Source of the DNA: Pseudomonadota bacterium
GTDB lineage: Bacteria; Pseudomonadota; Alphaproteobacteria; Rhizobiales; Devosiaceae
DNA: 64,000 bases
Direction: 5' to 3'
NCBI GenBank assembly: GCA_023388175.1
Contig: JAEWGT010000005.1
Coordinates: 124,001-188,000, forward strand
Below are positions 33,528 to 41,690 of this stretch, in pieces (positions within the stretch are counted from its first letter, which is position 1; every line of letters starts with the position of its first letter). Below the pieces are notes generated by a model that was not told the DNA's origin, made no database searches, and saw only the letters and a program-made list of their open reading frames with translations. The translations under genes and the position numbers were made by a program.

Positions 33528-34330
33528 CACGGTTCTCCCTGCCGCAGGCGGTCGAGCCAAGGCCCGAAGCCCATCGGGCCGAGCCAGAAATGGACCATGT
33601 CTGTCACCGCGTAGCCGGTGACGGAGGCGCCGGAAATGCCATCTACCTCATGGGGGCCCTCGGCCCCGTCACGAACCACTTCGATCACCACTTCGCCATC
33701 GCGGGAGGCGGTTTTTCCGGCCCATTGGGCCTGCCAGGCGGGTTCGGCGATGCGGGCGCCAAGACCGGGGGTTTCGCCCTGCTCGTAGACCGTGAAGGCG
33801 GCCACGGTCTGCAGGTCAGCCTCCAGCGCCACATAGGCGCGGATGGTGGACTGGTAGCCATTGCCGTAGATGGGCAGCACGACCAGCGCCAGTTCGCCGT
33901 CGCGCCGCACCATGTAGACCTGCGCGAGGTTCTCGCGCCGGCCGATGCCTGCCAGATCTTCGGCACGATCGAGGGCGGTGCTGGTCGCGGGGTCCGCCGC
34001 GATGGCTGCCTGGTCGAAGTCGGCTGGGTCGATGGTATCCGCCAAGGTGCCGCTACCGAGATCGACGATGGCGATTTCCGCAGCATCGGCTCCGGCCTCC
34101 TCGAGGATTTCCCCGATCCCGGGGAGACCTGCCAGCATGGCGCTCATCAGCGCCTGCCGCTCGGCCACGACATTGGCCGCGATCAGGGGGCGCAGGGCCA
34201 CGGCCGCGATCGACACCGACAAGCCGCAGACCACGGCGACGAGCAGGGCGATGCCCACCGTTTTTGTGCGGTCTGTATTGGGTCGGTCGAGGAATCGCCG
34301 CCAGGGATTGGGTCGGTGAGCCTCAGCCAT
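33527..34330 (-). CDS. nqrC: Na+-NQR subunit C (FMN-carrying)
   Basis: 267 residues. A single N-terminal membrane span (VGIALLVAVVCGLSVSIAAV) and a periplasmic FMN domain. The flavinylation motif SGASVT is present in DGISGASVTGYAVTDM, with the final Thr as acceptor. Electrons pass from the Fe centre through this FMN toward NqrB. Overlaps nqrB by 8 nt. Confidence 0.93.
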   Translation of the reverse strand: MAEAHRPNPWRRFLDRPNTDRTKTVGIALLVAVVCGLSVSIAAVALRPLIAANVVAERQALMSAMLAGLPGIGEILEEAGADAAEIAIVDLGSGTLADTIDPADFDQAAIAADPATSTALDRAEDLAGIGRRENLAQVYMVRRDGELALVVLPIYGNGYQSTIRAYVALEADLQTVAAFTVYEQGETPGLGARIAEPAWQAQWAGKTASRDGEVVIEVVRDGAEGPHEVDGISGASVTGYAVTDMVHFWLGPMGFGPWLDRLRQGEP

Positions 34331-35120
34331 GACGACGCTCCCTTATCCTGACGTTGACGGCGATCGCCATGGCGTCGAGCAGGGGCGCAAAGATCGTCGC
34401 CATCAGGGCAGCGAATACCAGCGTGCTGATCGCCGTGCCGGTCTGGAGGAAGAGGGTCGCAAGAACCCCGAACAGCAGTCCATGGAAAGGCCGGCTCCAA
34501 TCGGTCGCTGCGGAGGCGACGGGATCGGCCACGAGAAACAGCAGCACCAGCCAGAAGAGACCGGTTTGCGCGAGATCGGTCGCTTCGGGAACTGCCTGCA
34601 GCCAGCCGAGCCCCAGCAGCCCCAGAAGCGCGCCGGCCAGAACGCGCCAGTTGGCCTGGCCCGATACGGTCAGCAGCAAGAGCGCCGGCACCAGCGTCCA
34701 GATCGGCAATGCCGAAGCCTCCCGATAGCCCTCGCCGGCAAAGGAGAACATCAAAAAGGCCAGGGTCACGACGGCAGGATGGAGGATGTTGCGGCCATAG
34801 CCACCAAACACTAGGAGGCCTATGACCACGCCGAACGTCGTGCCGAGAACCAGTTGCCACACCGGCGCCGTTGCGGGTACCAGCAGGGCGATGATGATGG
34901 CAGCAGAGATGCCTTCGAGGCCAAATCCCTGACGGCGAATGCGGGTGAAAACCACCTGCCAGGCCAGCACGATGGCGCCGACCAGTGCGACCCTGCCCAA
35001 CACAGCGGGGCCGTCCCCCCAGACACTCCACAACAGGGGGAGCGCCAGCCCCGCCAGCACGGGCAATTGCCCGCGCAGCAGCGGATGGGTGGCAAGCGGC
35101 GTCAGGCGCGACGGCATCAT
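34323..35120 (-). CDS. nqrB: Na+-NQR subunit B, unusually short
   Basis: 265 residues against ~400-415 in well-studied NqrB. The aligned core is clear: ALLVPATAPVWQLVLGTTFGVVIG, then VFGGYGRNILHPAV, ADPVASAATDWSRP and ATIFAPLLDAMAI. The long N-terminus is reduced. The region that should hold the flavinylation motif S-G-A-T after GRNxLxPA contains instead GEGYREASALPIW, so the covalent FMN of NqrB seems absent. NqrB normally forms part of the Na+ channel and the quinone site. Frame and overlaps with nqrA and nqrC are intact, so this is a compact variant, not a broken gene. Confidence 0.82.
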   Translation of the reverse strand: MMPSRLTPLATHPLLRGQLPVLAGLALPLLWSVWGDGPAVLGRVALVGAIVLAWQVVFTRIRRQGFGLEGISAAIIIALLVPATAPVWQLVLGTTFGVVIGLLVFGGYGRNILHPAVVTLAFLMFSFAGEGYREASALPIWTLVPALLLLTVSGQANWRVLAGALLGLLGLGWLQAVPEATDLAQTGLFWLVLLFLVADPVASAATDWSRPFHGLLFGVLATLFLQTGTAISTLVFAALMATIFAPLLDAMAIAVNVRIRERRHG

Positions 35121-36370
35121 CGCTCCGCCTCCAGGGCATCGAGGACATTGCGGAGCATGCGACCGAAATCGGCCTTGCCGCCGTCTGCGTAAGCCAGCAG
35201 TGCCAGGTCTTCCTCGATCAGTTCCAATGCCCCCAGCCGGCGGGCGGTTTCGGTGTCGCCGACGCTGATGGCGCGCAGAAACGGCACTGGAAGGAGGAAG
35301 GGTGGCGCCGCGCTTTCGTGCAATCGATTGGGGATCACGGCGCCGCTTCCCCGCATGAGCCAGTCGGCAGCGTGACGGAGCCCTGTCGAGCGCTCGGGCA
35401 CCGGCGCATGGCGCAAGGCTGAAGCCTGCTGGTGGCCGCGCGCCAGATAGCGCCCGACCCGCCCATCGACGGGGGAGCCCGACAGCAGCCGAACCGGCGC
35501 CTCCACCAGGCGGCCGGAAAATAGCTCATGCAGATCGGCGCCGGGCACGGTTTCGAGCAGTACCGCTTGCCTGACCCCGTCGCCTGCCAGGCCGACCACC
35601 CGGCGCTGCCAGATGGTGCCGGTTTCAAGCAGGTGCCCCAGCGCGATCACCTCCTCGTAGCCGAGATGCCATACGGTGCCCCGCGCACCGACGGGGTGGA
35701 GATGATGAATATGCGTGCCAGCAAGTCCCGCCGGGTGGGGGCCGGCAAAGCGTGCCGGAACCACGCCATCCACCGATGGCATCACCGCCCCCTCACCATG
35801 ACAGAGATAGGTCTTGCCCGACGTCAGGAGGCGCAGGGCGGACAGACCGCGCCCGAACCAGAGGCGGCGTGGCGTGATCACGGCGGATGGATCGGGCGCC
35901 AACGGGCGGGTGTCGATGGCGGTGATGAACAGCGCCTCAGGCTGGTCCGCAGGCGCGGGAATGCGTCCGAAAGGACGGGTCCTAAGACCGATCCACAGTC
36001 CCGCCTCGATCATCAGCGCGACCAGTGCATTCCGGTCCAGCCGGTCGGGGACCATGAAGGTTCGAGGAGCCTTGCTGTCGATGTCCAGGGTGATGACCAG
36101 CCGGTCCAAACTCCGGCGCGGTCCACGGCTTATCTCGGTGATGATGCCCGCGGCCGGGGCGACATGACGCAGTTCGGGCCGGCGACGGTCGGTGAACAGC
36201 GGGTCACCGGCCGCGACCATTGCACCTTCCTCCTGCTCGAAAACCGCTCGGATGCCCGGCGTGTCATCTCCCAGGATGGCGATGGTCCGGGGCACGAGCC
36301 CGGTTTCGCCGTCATATGAAGGCGCCGGACCGAACCAGGGGTTGAACCCGCCTGTTACCCTGACTTTCAT
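35117..36370 (-). CDS. nqrA: Na+-NQR subunit A
   Basis: 417 residues, soluble cytoplasmic subunit, slightly shorter than the usual ~447. N-terminal biotin-like or RnfC-like fold (VAAGDPLFTDRRRPELRHVA, PAAGIITEISRGPRRSLDRL), then LWIGLRTRPFGRIP and FITAIDTRPLAPDP, matching NqrA. First gene of the nqr operon; its start lies 67 nt from the FNR-like palindrome. Confidence 0.93.
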   Translation of the reverse strand: MKVRVTGGFNPWFGPAPSYDGETGLVPRTIAILGDDTPGIRAVFEQEEGAMVAAGDPLFTDRRRPELRHVAPAAGIITEISRGPRRSLDRLVITLDIDSKAPRTFMVPDRLDRNALVALMIEAGLWIGLRTRPFGRIPAPADQPEALFITAIDTRPLAPDPSAVITPRRLWFGRGLSALRLLTSGKTYLCHGEGAVMPSVDGVVPARFAGPHPAGLAGTHIHHLHPVGARGTVWHLGYEEVIALGHLLETGTIWQRRVVGLAGDGVRQAVLLETVPGADLHELFSGRLVEAPVRLLSGSPVDGRVGRYLARGHQQASALRHAPVPERSTGLRHAADWLMRGSGAVIPNRLHESAAPPFLLPVPFLRAISVGDTETARRLGALELIEEDLALLAYADGGKADFGRMLRNVLDALEAER

Positions 36371-36436
36371 CCATCTCCCATTCGTCGCAATCGCCGGATT
36401 TGACCCTCACATTAGTATCGTGGGTATCTCGAAGAT

Positions 36437-36450
36437 TTGACACAGGTCAA
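36437..36450. promoter_or_regulatory. FNR/CRP-family palindrome TTGAC-N4-GTCAA
   Basis: A perfect 5+5 palindrome with 4-bp spacer matches the FNR-type consensus TTGA(T/C)-N4-(A/G)TCAA. It sits between nqrA (leftward) and the cytochrome gene (rightward). A -10-like TATACG at 36465-36470 puts a rightward start near 36477, about 33 bp from the palindrome centre. The site could activate both directions under low oxygen or nitric oxide. Confidence 0.65.
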
Positions 36451-36534
36451 TCCTTTAGGCCCAATATACGATTAGCATGGCACGCTTGGAATGAAACGAC
36501 AGCGCACTCGCCCAGCCAAGATGGAGGATACCCG

Positions 36535-37104
36535 ATGACCTGCAACGGACACGCCACGCACCGGTGGTTTGGATTTGGCCGCTTCTCAGCACTCGTTGTG
36601 TCGGTGATGCTTGTTATTGCGCCAGCCCAGGCAAACCCGGCGGCGGCGCTTCCGCCTGGACCCAAGGAAAACCTTGCCCAGTGGGTCGAGGGCGACACAG
36701 CCACTCTCGAGGCGGTGGTCGCAAAAGACCTCGATGCCCAGGCCTGGCAGGCCGAACTCCAGGGCATTGAACCCTCCGAAGCATTGGCAGCGCTGGCCGA
36801 TTATCTTTCTCTCAACCTGCCCGCCGAGCCGGCCGGTTCCGACGTGGCATCGATGCTTGCCGGCCTACCAGCCGACGGTAAGGAACTCTATCTCCGGGAC
36901 TGCCTCTCATGTCATGGGGGGGACCGCTACTTCCTCCAGCAGGACAACAGCATCGATGAATGGATGGGCATCTTCGACGCCCCTTACCACAGGCGGCTCC
37001 TGACCGAAGGCCTGGAACGGGAAACGTTTGCCAGCTACGCCGCTCACACGGTGCCGCTGACGCTGGAAACTGTTCCGGAGGAGCTGCAGGACCGCGCCGA
37101 CTAA
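36535..37104 (+). CDS. Monohaem c-type cytochrome-like protein, exported
   Basis: 189 residues from ATG 36535. Signal peptide ...SALVVSVMLVIAPAQA, then a helical region, and one haem-binding CLSCHG (C-x2-CH) near residue 123. The following NSIDEWMGIFDAPYHRR and TVPLTLETVPEELQ are not standard cytochrome c. No distal Met is obvious. The expected role is periplasmic electron transfer under the same FNR-type control as nqr. A UspA gene follows after 75 nt. Confidence 0.75.
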   Translation: MTCNGHATHRWFGFGRFSALVVSVMLVIAPAQANPAAALPPGPKENLAQWVEGDTATLEAVVAKDLDAQAWQAELQGIEPSEALAALADYLSLNLPAEPAGSDVASMLAGLPADGKELYLRDCLSCHGGDRYFLQQDNSIDEWMGIFDAPYHRRLLTEGLERETFASYAAHTVPLTLETVPEELQDRAD

Positions 37105-37179
37105 CGGAACACTGCCGTGGGGGGCAGGGCTTCCCCACGGCGGACGACGCGCCGCCATTCAACGACCAAGGATTGCTTG

Positions 37180-38043
37180 ATGACCGAATTCTCCCTACCG
37201 CGAAAGATCACCCTTGCAACCGATCTCAGCGCGCGCAGTGACCGTGCGTTCGATCGCACCATTGCTTTGGCCCAGCAATGGGATGCGGAGGTGCAACTGG
37301 TCCACGCGGTCGAGGACACTCAATACGCCTTCTGGGTGCAAGGTCCGACGTGGCGGCGGTCGCCAGATCCTGTTGCAATCGCCCGGCGGAAGCTCGAAAC
37401 CGAGTTTCCCGGCTGGTCGAATGTCCGTGGCTCTCTGGTCGTCAAAAACAGCGCTCCGTATACACTGGTAACGGAATCCGCTCAGCAGGCCGGCTCCGAT
37501 CTGATCATTACCGGCATTGCTCATGACGAAACCTACGGGGCTGACAAGATCGGCCGTATGGTCACTGAAATCGCCAAGCATTCCCAAGCCCCAGTCCTCG
37601 CCGTGAAGCGTCGCGTCGCGGGTCCCTATCGGAATATAGTCGTCGCCAGTGACCTGACGGACGTGTCCCGTCACGCGATGATGTTTGCTGCGGGCGCTTT
37701 CAGACAGGCCAATGTCAGCATCTTTTACGGCTTCGACGTGCCCTATGCCGATAAACTGGACAATCTCGACAATGTGGAACGCGATCTTCGCGCCAGCGAA
37801 ACAGCGAACGCACAGAAGTGGGTGAAGTCCGTTCTCGGAGAGGCTGCCGATGAGATCAATGTCATCGCCGAAATGGGACAGGTCGCCCGCAACCTGGGCC
37901 ACTATGTTTCCGACTGGAGGGTAGATCTCGTAGTGGTGGGCTCGGAAGGGCGAACCGGATTGCTGAGCGCGATCCTGGGCAGTACGGCAGAGGAGATCAT
38001 GACCAAGGTGGACTGCGACGTGATGGTGGTAAGGCCCGGATGA
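37180..38043 (+). CDS. Tandem universal stress protein (UspA family)
   Basis: 287 residues with two Usp domains. Each begins with a KI(T/V)LATDLS-type strand (PRKITLATDLSARSDRAFDR; RNIVVASDLTDVSRHA). The C-terminal one ends in GSEGRTGLLSAILGSTAEEI, the ATP-binding G-x2-G-x9-G-S-type motif; the first has ITGIAHDETYGADKIGRMV. Such two-domain Usp proteins are often induced by oxygen limitation, in agreement with the upstream FNR-like site. Confidence 0.9.
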   Translation: MTEFSLPRKITLATDLSARSDRAFDRTIALAQQWDAEVQLVHAVEDTQYAFWVQGPTWRRSPDPVAIARRKLETEFPGWSNVRGSLVVKNSAPYTLVTESAQQAGSDLIITGIAHDETYGADKIGRMVTEIAKHSQAPVLAVKRRVAGPYRNIVVASDLTDVSRHAMMFAAGAFRQANVSIFYGFDVPYADKLDNLDNVERDLRASETANAQKWVKSVLGEAADEINVIAEMGQVARNLGHYVSDWRVDLVVVGSEGRTGLLSAILGSTAEEIMTKVDCDVMVVRPG

Positions 38044-38451
38044 GCGCTAGGTTCCTATGCGTTGCCAGACGTGCCGGTCCTGTCCACCTCTATCCAGTTG
38101 TTCGCTCGGCAGGCGGCAATGTCCGCTCCTAGGTGCCCTTGCAGAGTCTTCAAACGGCTAGAATGGTGAAGGGTTTCGGGCGCTGTTTGGCGTACGAAAG
38201 CCACCCATGCAGGAACCCGGGGTCCGCATGCGCTGAGCTATGGGGTTTTTGGATTTGGCCTGGTCAAGTGCCGGCTGCGCACTGCGGCATATGGCGTGGC
38301 ACGTTTGCCAGTTGGACGTTGTCCGGGCAGCATTTGAGCCTCAGCGGCGACGCTAGTGGTGGGATTGGTGTGCATGATGATGGTCGCTGGAGCGTCTGGC
38401 GCGAACCATTTCGTCGGTCTGCGATGCGTCGCAGCCGTTTGAACAGGCGGA
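38044..38451. other. 408-bp gap beside the IS91 element
   Basis: No convincing gene. A leftward frame here (up to 38465) is a likely read-through of the IS terminus. The outer end (oriIS) of the IS91 element should lie here, but I could not fix the terminal base. Confidence 0.4.
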
Positions 38452-39654
38452 TCATGCCGGGTCATGGACGGTCTCCCGGGTTGGTGGTCTCGTGGTTGGC
38501 GGCGCCCGGGGCTGGCACCATGCCGCGAAGGTCTCGATGATGACCATGGTGCCGCCGCAGCAGGGACAAGGCGGGCACGGGTCTGGGGCGGTCTTGGTGG
38601 CCGGCGGTTCACCGGACGCCGGCGCCACCCCCAACATGTCGCGGACCTGGGCGAGGCTCTCCTTGCGAACGGAGCCGGCGAGCAGGCCGTAGTGCCGGAT
38701 GCGGTGGAAGCCGCGCGGCAGGACGTGGATCAGGAAGCGACGAATGAACTCGTCGGCGACCAGGGTCATGACGCGCTGCCGGTTGGCGCCGCTGCGGCGA
38801 TAATCCTTGTAACGGAAGGTGACCTCATTGCCGTCGAAGGCGATGAGGCGGCTGTTCGAGATCGCGACGCGATGGGTATAGCGGGAGAGATAGGCGAGCA
38901 CCGCCTCAGGCCCTGCAAAGGGCGCTTTGGCATAGACCACCCAGCGTTTTCTGCGGACCGGCGCGAGATGACGCTGGAAGGCACGGCGGTCGTTGAGCCC
39001 TGCCCGCTTGCCGAAGAAGGCGAGATTCCCAGCATTATGCAGCTCGAGCAGCCTGCTCAGGAACAACCGGCGGAACAGTGCCCCAAGCACCCGCACCGGC
39101 AGCAGGAAGGCTGGTCGCGACGAGATCCACCGCCCATCCGGTGTGATGCCACCACCGGGCACGATCATGTGGATGTGCGGATGGTGGGTCATGGCCGAAC
39201 CCCAGGTATGGAGCACGGCGGTCATGCCGATGCGGGCGCCCAGATGTTTTGGGTCGGCCGCGATGGTCAGCATGGTCTCGGATGCCGTCTTGAACAGCAG
39301 GTCGTAGACCAGCGCCTTGTTGTGGAAGGCGATGTCGGCGACCTGGGCGGGTAGCGTGAACACGACGTGGAAGTAGCCGACCGGCAGGAGGTTGGCCTCT
39401 TGTGCTTCGAGCCAGGCGCGTGCAGCGGCGCCCTGACACCGTGGGCAATGCCGGTTGCGACAGGAGTTGTAGGCGATCCGCTGATGCCCGCAGTCAGAAC
39501 AGGCTTCCACATGACCACCAAGCGCAGCGGTACGGCAGGTCTCGATCGCCGACATGACCTTGAGTTGGCCCAGGCTCAGATGCCCGGCATGGGTCGCGCG
39601 ATAGGCGGGGCCGGCAGCGCGGAAGACATCGGCGACCTCAATGGTGGCGCGCAC
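38452..39654 (-). CDS. IS91-family transposase
   Basis: 400 residues. N-terminal zinc finger CSDCG...CRNRHCPRCQ (about 52-75), then the HUH motif in HHPHIHMIVPGGG, and a C-terminal tyrosine region SRYTHRVAISN with the helix Y2-like residues. These are the catalytic elements of the Y2/HUH rolling-circle transposases. A second Cys cluster (CPPCPCCGG) lies near the end. Confidence 0.92.
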   Translation of the reverse strand: MRATIEVADVFRAAGPAYRATHAGHLSLGQLKVMSAIETCRTAALGGHVEACSDCGHQRIAYNSCRNRHCPRCQGAAARAWLEAQEANLLPVGYFHVVFTLPAQVADIAFHNKALVYDLLFKTASETMLTIAADPKHLGARIGMTAVLHTWGSAMTHHPHIHMIVPGGGITPDGRWISSRPAFLLPVRVLGALFRRLFLSRLLELHNAGNLAFFGKRAGLNDRRAFQRHLAPVRRKRWVVYAKAPFAGPEAVLAYLSRYTHRVAISNSRLIAFDGNEVTFRYKDYRRSGANRQRVMTLVADEFIRRFLIHVLPRGFHRIRHYGLLAGSVRKESLAQVRDMLGVAPASGEPPATKTAPDPCPPCPCCGGTMVIIETFAAWCQPRAPPTTRPPTRETVHDPA

Positions 39655-39657
39655 CGC

Positions 39658-40563
39658 TCAGGCGGGTGGAGGTTTATCCTCCATCAGAGCCATCAACCGG
39701 TCGAGCGGACTGGCCACCGCCTGGATCGTACGGGTCGAGACCTTGGTGTAAAGTGCGGTTGTCTCGAGCTTGGAGTGCCCAAGCAGCACCTGGATAACCC
39801 GGATATCAACATCCTGCTCCAGGAGGTGCGTGGCAAAACTGTGCCTAAGGGTGTGCGGGCTGACCCGTTTGCGGATGCCGGCGACCTCTGCCGCCTCCTG
39901 TACCGCGCGATGTAATTGCCGCGACGAGATCGGATCGGTGCGCGAGCGCCCCGGAAATAGCCAGCCATGAGGCAGCATGACGCCCGTTCGCTTGCCCTCG
40001 CGCCACCACAGGCGCAGCAGCTCCAGCAGCTGGGGCGAGAGCATGGCGTTGCGATCCTTGCGTCCCTTGCCTTGTTCGACCCGGATCAGCATGCGGGCGC
40101 TGTCGATATCGTCGACCTTGAGATGGGCGACCTCGGAGACGCGCAAGCCGGCGCCATAGGCGACCCCGAGCGCGGCCTTATACTTGATGCCTGGCGCCGC
40201 CTCGAGCAGCCGGGCCGCCTCCTCGATGCTGAGCACGTCAGGCAGTTGGCGCTGATAGCGGATGATCACCAGGGCCCGCGACAGATCCGGCCGCTTCAGC
40301 GTCACGTCGAACAGGAAGCGCAGAGCCGAGACGGCACCGTTGATCGTGGAGGGGCTGACGCCGTTCTCATGCTGAAAGAGCTGGTAGCGGCGGATATCGT
40401 CTGCCGTGGCCACATCAGGGCTCTGCCCCAAGAAGGCGGCAAAGCGCCGGACGTGACGCACATAATCGTGCTGGGTGTGGACGCCCAGGCCGCGCATCAG
40501 CATGTCCTGTTGCATGCGTTGGCGGAGCGGCGTTACCGGTGAAATGGTGGGTGACGTAACCAT
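39658..40563 (-). CDS. IS91-associated tyrosine recombinase
   Basis: 301 residues. SAM-like N-domain (YVRHVRRFAAFLGQSPDVAT) and a complete catalytic set: R in GAGLRVSEV, HTLRHSFATHL (HxxR), LGHSKLETTALYT (H/W plus nucleophile Tyr). Starts at ATG 40563 inside an imperfect stem (40561-40595). It precedes the transposase by 3 nt, the standard arrangement in this IS branch. Confidence 0.9.
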   Translation of the reverse strand: MVTSPTISPVTPLRQRMQQDMLMRGLGVHTQHDYVRHVRRFAAFLGQSPDVATADDIRRYQLFQHENGVSPSTINGAVSALRFLFDVTLKRPDLSRALVIIRYQRQLPDVLSIEEAARLLEAAPGIKYKAALGVAYGAGLRVSEVAHLKVDDIDSARMLIRVEQGKGRKDRNAMLSPQLLELLRLWWREGKRTGVMLPHGWLFPGRSRTDPISSRQLHRAVQEAAEVAGIRKRVSPHTLRHSFATHLLEQDVDIRVIQVLLGHSKLETTALYTKVSTRTIQAVASPLDRLMALMEDKPPPA

Positions 40564-40592
40564 GGGGAGTTCCTCTCGTTGAAAGAAACTCC

Positions 40593-41024
40593 ATGGTCCG
40601 ACTGCGACCTCAGCCGCTCAAAGACCTAAACGATGACGCTGAACATCCCGCGCGCACCCCTCCCGCGGAGCGGGTTAGTGCATGGGGCGCCTCTCTGACC
40701 GGCAGCAAGCGACCCCATTACAGCCTTTACGAGACGGTTTTAAAGTTTCCGAAAGCTGCCAATCGCCGTCCCGCCAACGCCGCTGTAACTCGCCCCATTA
40801 CGGACGTTCAATTGTAAGCGGCAACACCACAAGAGCGGAAATTGGTCGCCTCCTTTGGCTGACTGAGCCGTTCTTTGGCTACGGACTTCAGGTACGATAA
40901 TTGGGGGGCCTTGTTTGCTCAACTACACCGGCAACAGCGTGATACATGCTCCCGTTGTGTCGATGATGACGATGGCGCTCAGAAGTGGCGCAGCGACACC
41001 AGCTTCACACGTGCTTAGATGATC
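40593..41024. other. 432-bp gap between IS91 and the hexapeptide-repeat gene
   Basis: No gene recognised. Part of it should be the ter end of the IS91 element, but the border is not visible. Several short GCCCCATTAC-type direct matches (about 40712 and 40793) occur. Confidence 0.4.
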
Positions 41025-41576
41025 TCATGTCGGATCAAACTTGCCGCTAGCGGGCGACGCGGAAAATCCTGCAGCGAAGCGGCGTGCGTTGAGGACATAA
41101 CCTTCAGCTGATCTTTGCAAGCCTTTGATCGCTTCGGCATCGAGCATGCGCACGACCTTGCCCGGCGCGCCTACGACAAGCGAGCCGGCGGGAATTTCCT
41201 TATTCTCGGTGATCAAGGCGCCAGCTCCAATAAGGCAATTTTCGCCAATGCGGGCGCCGTTCAGAACGGTCGCGCCCATGCCGATCAAAGTGTTGTTTCC
41301 GATGGTGCAGCCATGGAGCAAGGCGCGGTGGCCGATGGTGCATCCGGTCCCGATGGTGAGAGGATAGCCCATGTCGGTGTGCAGGACTGAGTTTTCCTGC
41401 ACGTTGCTGCGCGCGCCGATGGTGATCGGCTCATTATCGCCGCGCGCTACCACGCCGAACCAAACGCTGGCATCTGCATGAATGATGATCCGGCCCACAA
41501 GGACAGCGGTCGGGGCGATCCAGGCGGCATCTGGGTCGATCAGGGGTGCTACGCCGTCGAGGGAGAAACTGTTCAT
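41025..41576 (-). CDS. Gamma-carbonic-anhydrase-like hexapeptide-repeat protein
   Basis: 183 residues, left-handed beta-helix built from repeated hexapeptides (IGARSNVQENSVLHTDMG; IGHRALLHGCTIGNNTLIGM; IGENCLIGAGALI). The metal-binding His pattern of the gamma-class (HTDMG, GHRALLHG) is present, together with ARGDNEPITIG. Members of the YrdA/PaaY group bind Zn or Fe; CA activity is not guaranteed. It lies 114 nt downstream of dld, maybe co-transcribed. Confidence 0.88.
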   Translation of the reverse strand: MNSFSLDGVAPLIDPDAAWIAPTAVLVGRIIIHADASVWFGVVARGDNEPITIGARSNVQENSVLHTDMGYPLTIGTGCTIGHRALLHGCTIGNNTLIGMGATVLNGARIGENCLIGAGALITENKEIPAGSLVVGAPGKVVRMLDAEAIKGLQRSAEGYVLNARRFAAGFSASPASGKFDPT

Positions 41577-41690
41577 CTGTTGTCCCGAGGTTTCTGAAAG
41601 CGAAGGGCGACGCCTTTGTTGGCTGTTGAGAGGCGTGGACCGGCCGTGCCGTACGCGTCGATCTGGGCGGGAGAGCGGCTGGTTTCTATG

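Larger units (their letters stand above)
38452..40592 (-). mobile_element. IS91-family insertion sequence (approximate ends)
   Basis: Two leftward genes, a tyrosine recombinase followed after 3 nt by an HUH/Y2-type transposase, as in the integrase-carrying branch of the IS91 family. IS91 elements move by rolling circle, have no terminal inverted repeats and make no target duplication, so ends cannot be set by repeats. The real element may extend to about 38100 and 40900. Confidence 0.75.

Noticed and set aside
38160..38260. tRNA-like stretch (GCTCAG on minus strand, GGGTTC-type segment)
   Set aside because: No GAGC partner for the D stem, no anticodon arm and no CCA; not a tRNA and not the missing attR.
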